NCBI GenBank assembly: GCA_913058145.1
Contig: CAJXQM010000024.1
Coordinates: 1 to 43,989, forward strand
From: an uncultured Colwellia sp.
Lineage (GTDB): Bacteria > Pseudomonadota > Gammaproteobacteria > Enterobacterales > Alteromonadaceae
DNA length: 43,989 nt
Reading direction: 5' to 3'
The notes beneath the pieces were generated by a model that saw only the letters and a list, made by a program, of their open reading frames with translations, was not told where the DNA came from and searched no databases. How positions within the stretch are numbered: position 1 is the first letter of the stretch; each line of letters begins with the position of its first letter. A program made the translations under genes and the position numbers. Shown piece after piece: positions 42,406 to 43,989 of the stretch.

Positions 42406-43010
42406 GCTAAAATCCCCTCAATTTCTTTAACTGCATCAGCAGTAATTAAAACTTTTTCAAAACCAACTAAGCTTACAGGGTCAATTGCTGCAACGTCACG
42501 AACGTCAACTTTATATAAGTTACGTGCTGATAAGAACAAGTTCTCGTCAACTTCTTTCGTTACAATCAATACGTCTTTAAGCTCTAAACCTTTCAGTTTA
42601 GCAACTAATTCTTTAGTTTTAGGCGTTTCTACCGAAAAATCGTTAACTACTATCAAACGTTCTTGACGAACTAATTCAGATAGGATGCTAGCGATAGCAC
42701 CACGATACATTTTACGGTTAACTTTTTGGCTGTGGTCTTGAGGTTTAGCAGCAAATGTTACACCACCTGAACGCCAAATTGGACCACGAGTAGTACCAGC
42801 ACGTGCACGGCCAGTACCTTTTTGACGCCATGGTTTAGCACCACCGCCACTAACTTCTGAGCGAGTTTTCTGAGCACGAGTACCTTGACGAGCACCAGCT
42901 GCATAGGCAACTACTACTTGATGTACTAACGCTTCATTAAACTCACGTCCAAAAGTTGCTTCGGATACTTCAAGAGCACCTGATGCGTCTTTTAATGATA
43001 ATTCCATCAT
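42402..43010 (-). CDS. rplD: 50S ribosomal protein L4
   Basis: L4 has a long loop in the peptide exit tunnel and in E. coli also represses its own operon by binding the S10 leader and by translational control. The 202-residue protein is full length: globular N-terminus [15 protein letters not shown], tunnel loop [20 protein letters not shown] (near 55-75), and the C-terminal [22 protein letters not shown] at the start gives two possible ATGs three bases apart. Whether the autoregulation operates here depends on the leader, which lies outside the window. Confidence 0.97.
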   Translation of the reverse strand: MMELSLKDASGALEVSEATFGREFNEALVHQVVVAYAAGARQGTRAQKTRSEVSGGGAKPWRQKGTGRARAGTTRGPIWRSGGVTFAAKPQDHSQKVNRKMYRGAIASILSELVRQERLIVVNDFSVETPKTKELVAKLKGLELKDVLIVTKEVDENLFLSARNLYKVDVRDVAAIDPVSLVGFEKVLITADAVKEIEGILA

Positions 43011-43023
43011 AAAATCTCCTGGA

Positions 43024-43662
43024 CTACGCTTTAACAGCTGGTTTGATGATTACGTTGCCATTGATAGCACCCGGAACTGCGCCTTTAACAAGCAACAAGT
43101 TACGTTCTGCGTCAACGCGAACCAATTCAAGGTTTTGTGTAGTACAACGCACAGCACCCATATGACCAGACATCTTTTTGCCTTTAAATACACGACCTGG
43201 CGTTTGACATTGACCTAACGAACCGTTAGAACGATGTGATAACGAAACACCATGTGTTGCATGTTGCATAGTAAAGTTCCAGCGCTTAATACCGCCTTGG
43301 AAACCTTTACCTTTAGATGTACCAGTAACGTCTACTAATTTAGTATCATTGAATACTGTAACAGTAAGTTCACTGCCAGCTTCAATTTCACTACCTTCGT
43401 TTTCGTTTAAGCGGAATTCCCACAGGCCACGGCCTGCTTCAACGCCAGCTTTAGCGAAATGACCCGCTGCTGGTTTTGTTACACGGCTTGCTTTACGCTT
43501 GCCCGTAGTAACTTGTAGCGCTGAATAACCATCGTTCTCAATAGTTTTAACCTGAGCAACACGGTTTGCTTCAACTTCGATAACAGTAACAGGGGTAGAA
43601 ACACCATCTTCTGTGAAGACACGAGTCATACCCACTTTACGTCCAACTAGACCTATAGTCAT
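43024..43662 (-). CDS. rplC: 50S ribosomal protein L3
   Basis: L3 starts 50S assembly and reaches toward the peptidyl transferase centre. The 212-residue protein begins [19 protein letters not shown] and carries the loop [20 protein letters not shown] followed by GKKMSGHMG. The Gln in GQCQTPG corresponds to Gln150 of E. coli L3, the site methylated by PrmB, so that modification probably also occurs here. It is 14 bp after rpsJ. Confidence 0.98.
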   Translation of the reverse strand: MTIGLVGRKVGMTRVFTEDGVSTPVTVIEVEANRVAQVKTIENDGYSALQVTTGKRKASRVTKPAAGHFAKAGVEAGRGLWEFRLNENEGSEIEAGSELTVTVFNDTKLVDVTGTSKGKGFQGGIKRWNFTMQHATHGVSLSHRSNGSLGQCQTPGRVFKGKKMSGHMGAVRCTTQNLELVRVDAERNLLLVKGAVPGAINGNVIIKPAVKA

Positions 43663-43676
43663 TGTTAAAACTCCCC

Positions 43677-43988
<312 letters not shown>

Positions 43989-43989
43989 G

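Overview
The window is AT-rich chromosomal DNA from a gammaproteobacterium. Gene content points to the Alteromonadales, most likely a Colwellia-like marine, possibly cold-adapted species. The reasons are a monomeric NADP isocitrate dehydrogenase, a PanP-type aspartate decarboxylase, the rpsU-yqeY-dnaG-rpoD cluster, and ATACCAATTG-ended dispersed repeats. This placement is inference from protein recall; no search was run.

Layout. 1-4530 (minus): the macromolecular synthesis cluster rpsU, yqeY, dnaG and rpoD; rpoD is cut by the window edge and lacks its C-terminal sigma region 4. 4780-5811: tsaD. 5819-6014: an 84-bp tandem, internally inverted repeat. 6063-10917 (minus): an RND pump with its adaptor, then plsY. 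11091-13793 (plus): folB, folK, uppP and a CXXC-less CnoX-type thioredoxin/TPR protein. 13980-18442: zapE (minus), then zapG, degQ and degS (plus), the last two being a tandem periplasmic protease pair. 18581-23662 (minus): a small lipoprotein, rsuA, argJ, a SpoU-type RNA methyltransferase, and a HupE/UreJ-like membrane protein with a membrane-anchored partner. 23790-24045: a probable IS110 scrap and the icd terminator. 24064-27263 (minus): monomeric icd and a beta-carbonic anhydrase.

27264-30593 is the accessory part: two tiny membrane proteins around a LysE-type exporter, with intergenic motifs that look like degenerate integron attC ends; a deleted and nonsense-mutated YefM/YoeB-type toxin-antitoxin module; a bicupin; a dispersed repeat; and a MITE-like element. 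30594-34693 is a tight plus-strand operon (ABC ATPase, ABC permease, TrmB-like methyltransferase, PanP) whose downstream genes meet or overlap by single bases. It is followed by a DUF3422 membrane protein, an LRR-plus-protein-kinase fusion (minus), and an acyltransferase carrying a possible winged-helix tail (plus). 38988-43988 (minus) is the complete S10 operon, rpsJ to rpsQ, ending in its own terminator with no spc operon behind it.

Most genes are housekeeping: transcription, replication priming, translation, folate, phospholipid and undecaprenyl-phosphate metabolism, and envelope protein quality control. The unusual material is the repeat families, the decayed mobile or toxin-antitoxin remnants, the possible cassette array, the LRR kinase, the acyltransferase fusion and the break after rpsQ. 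No clearly novel multi-gene defence or biosynthetic system was found.
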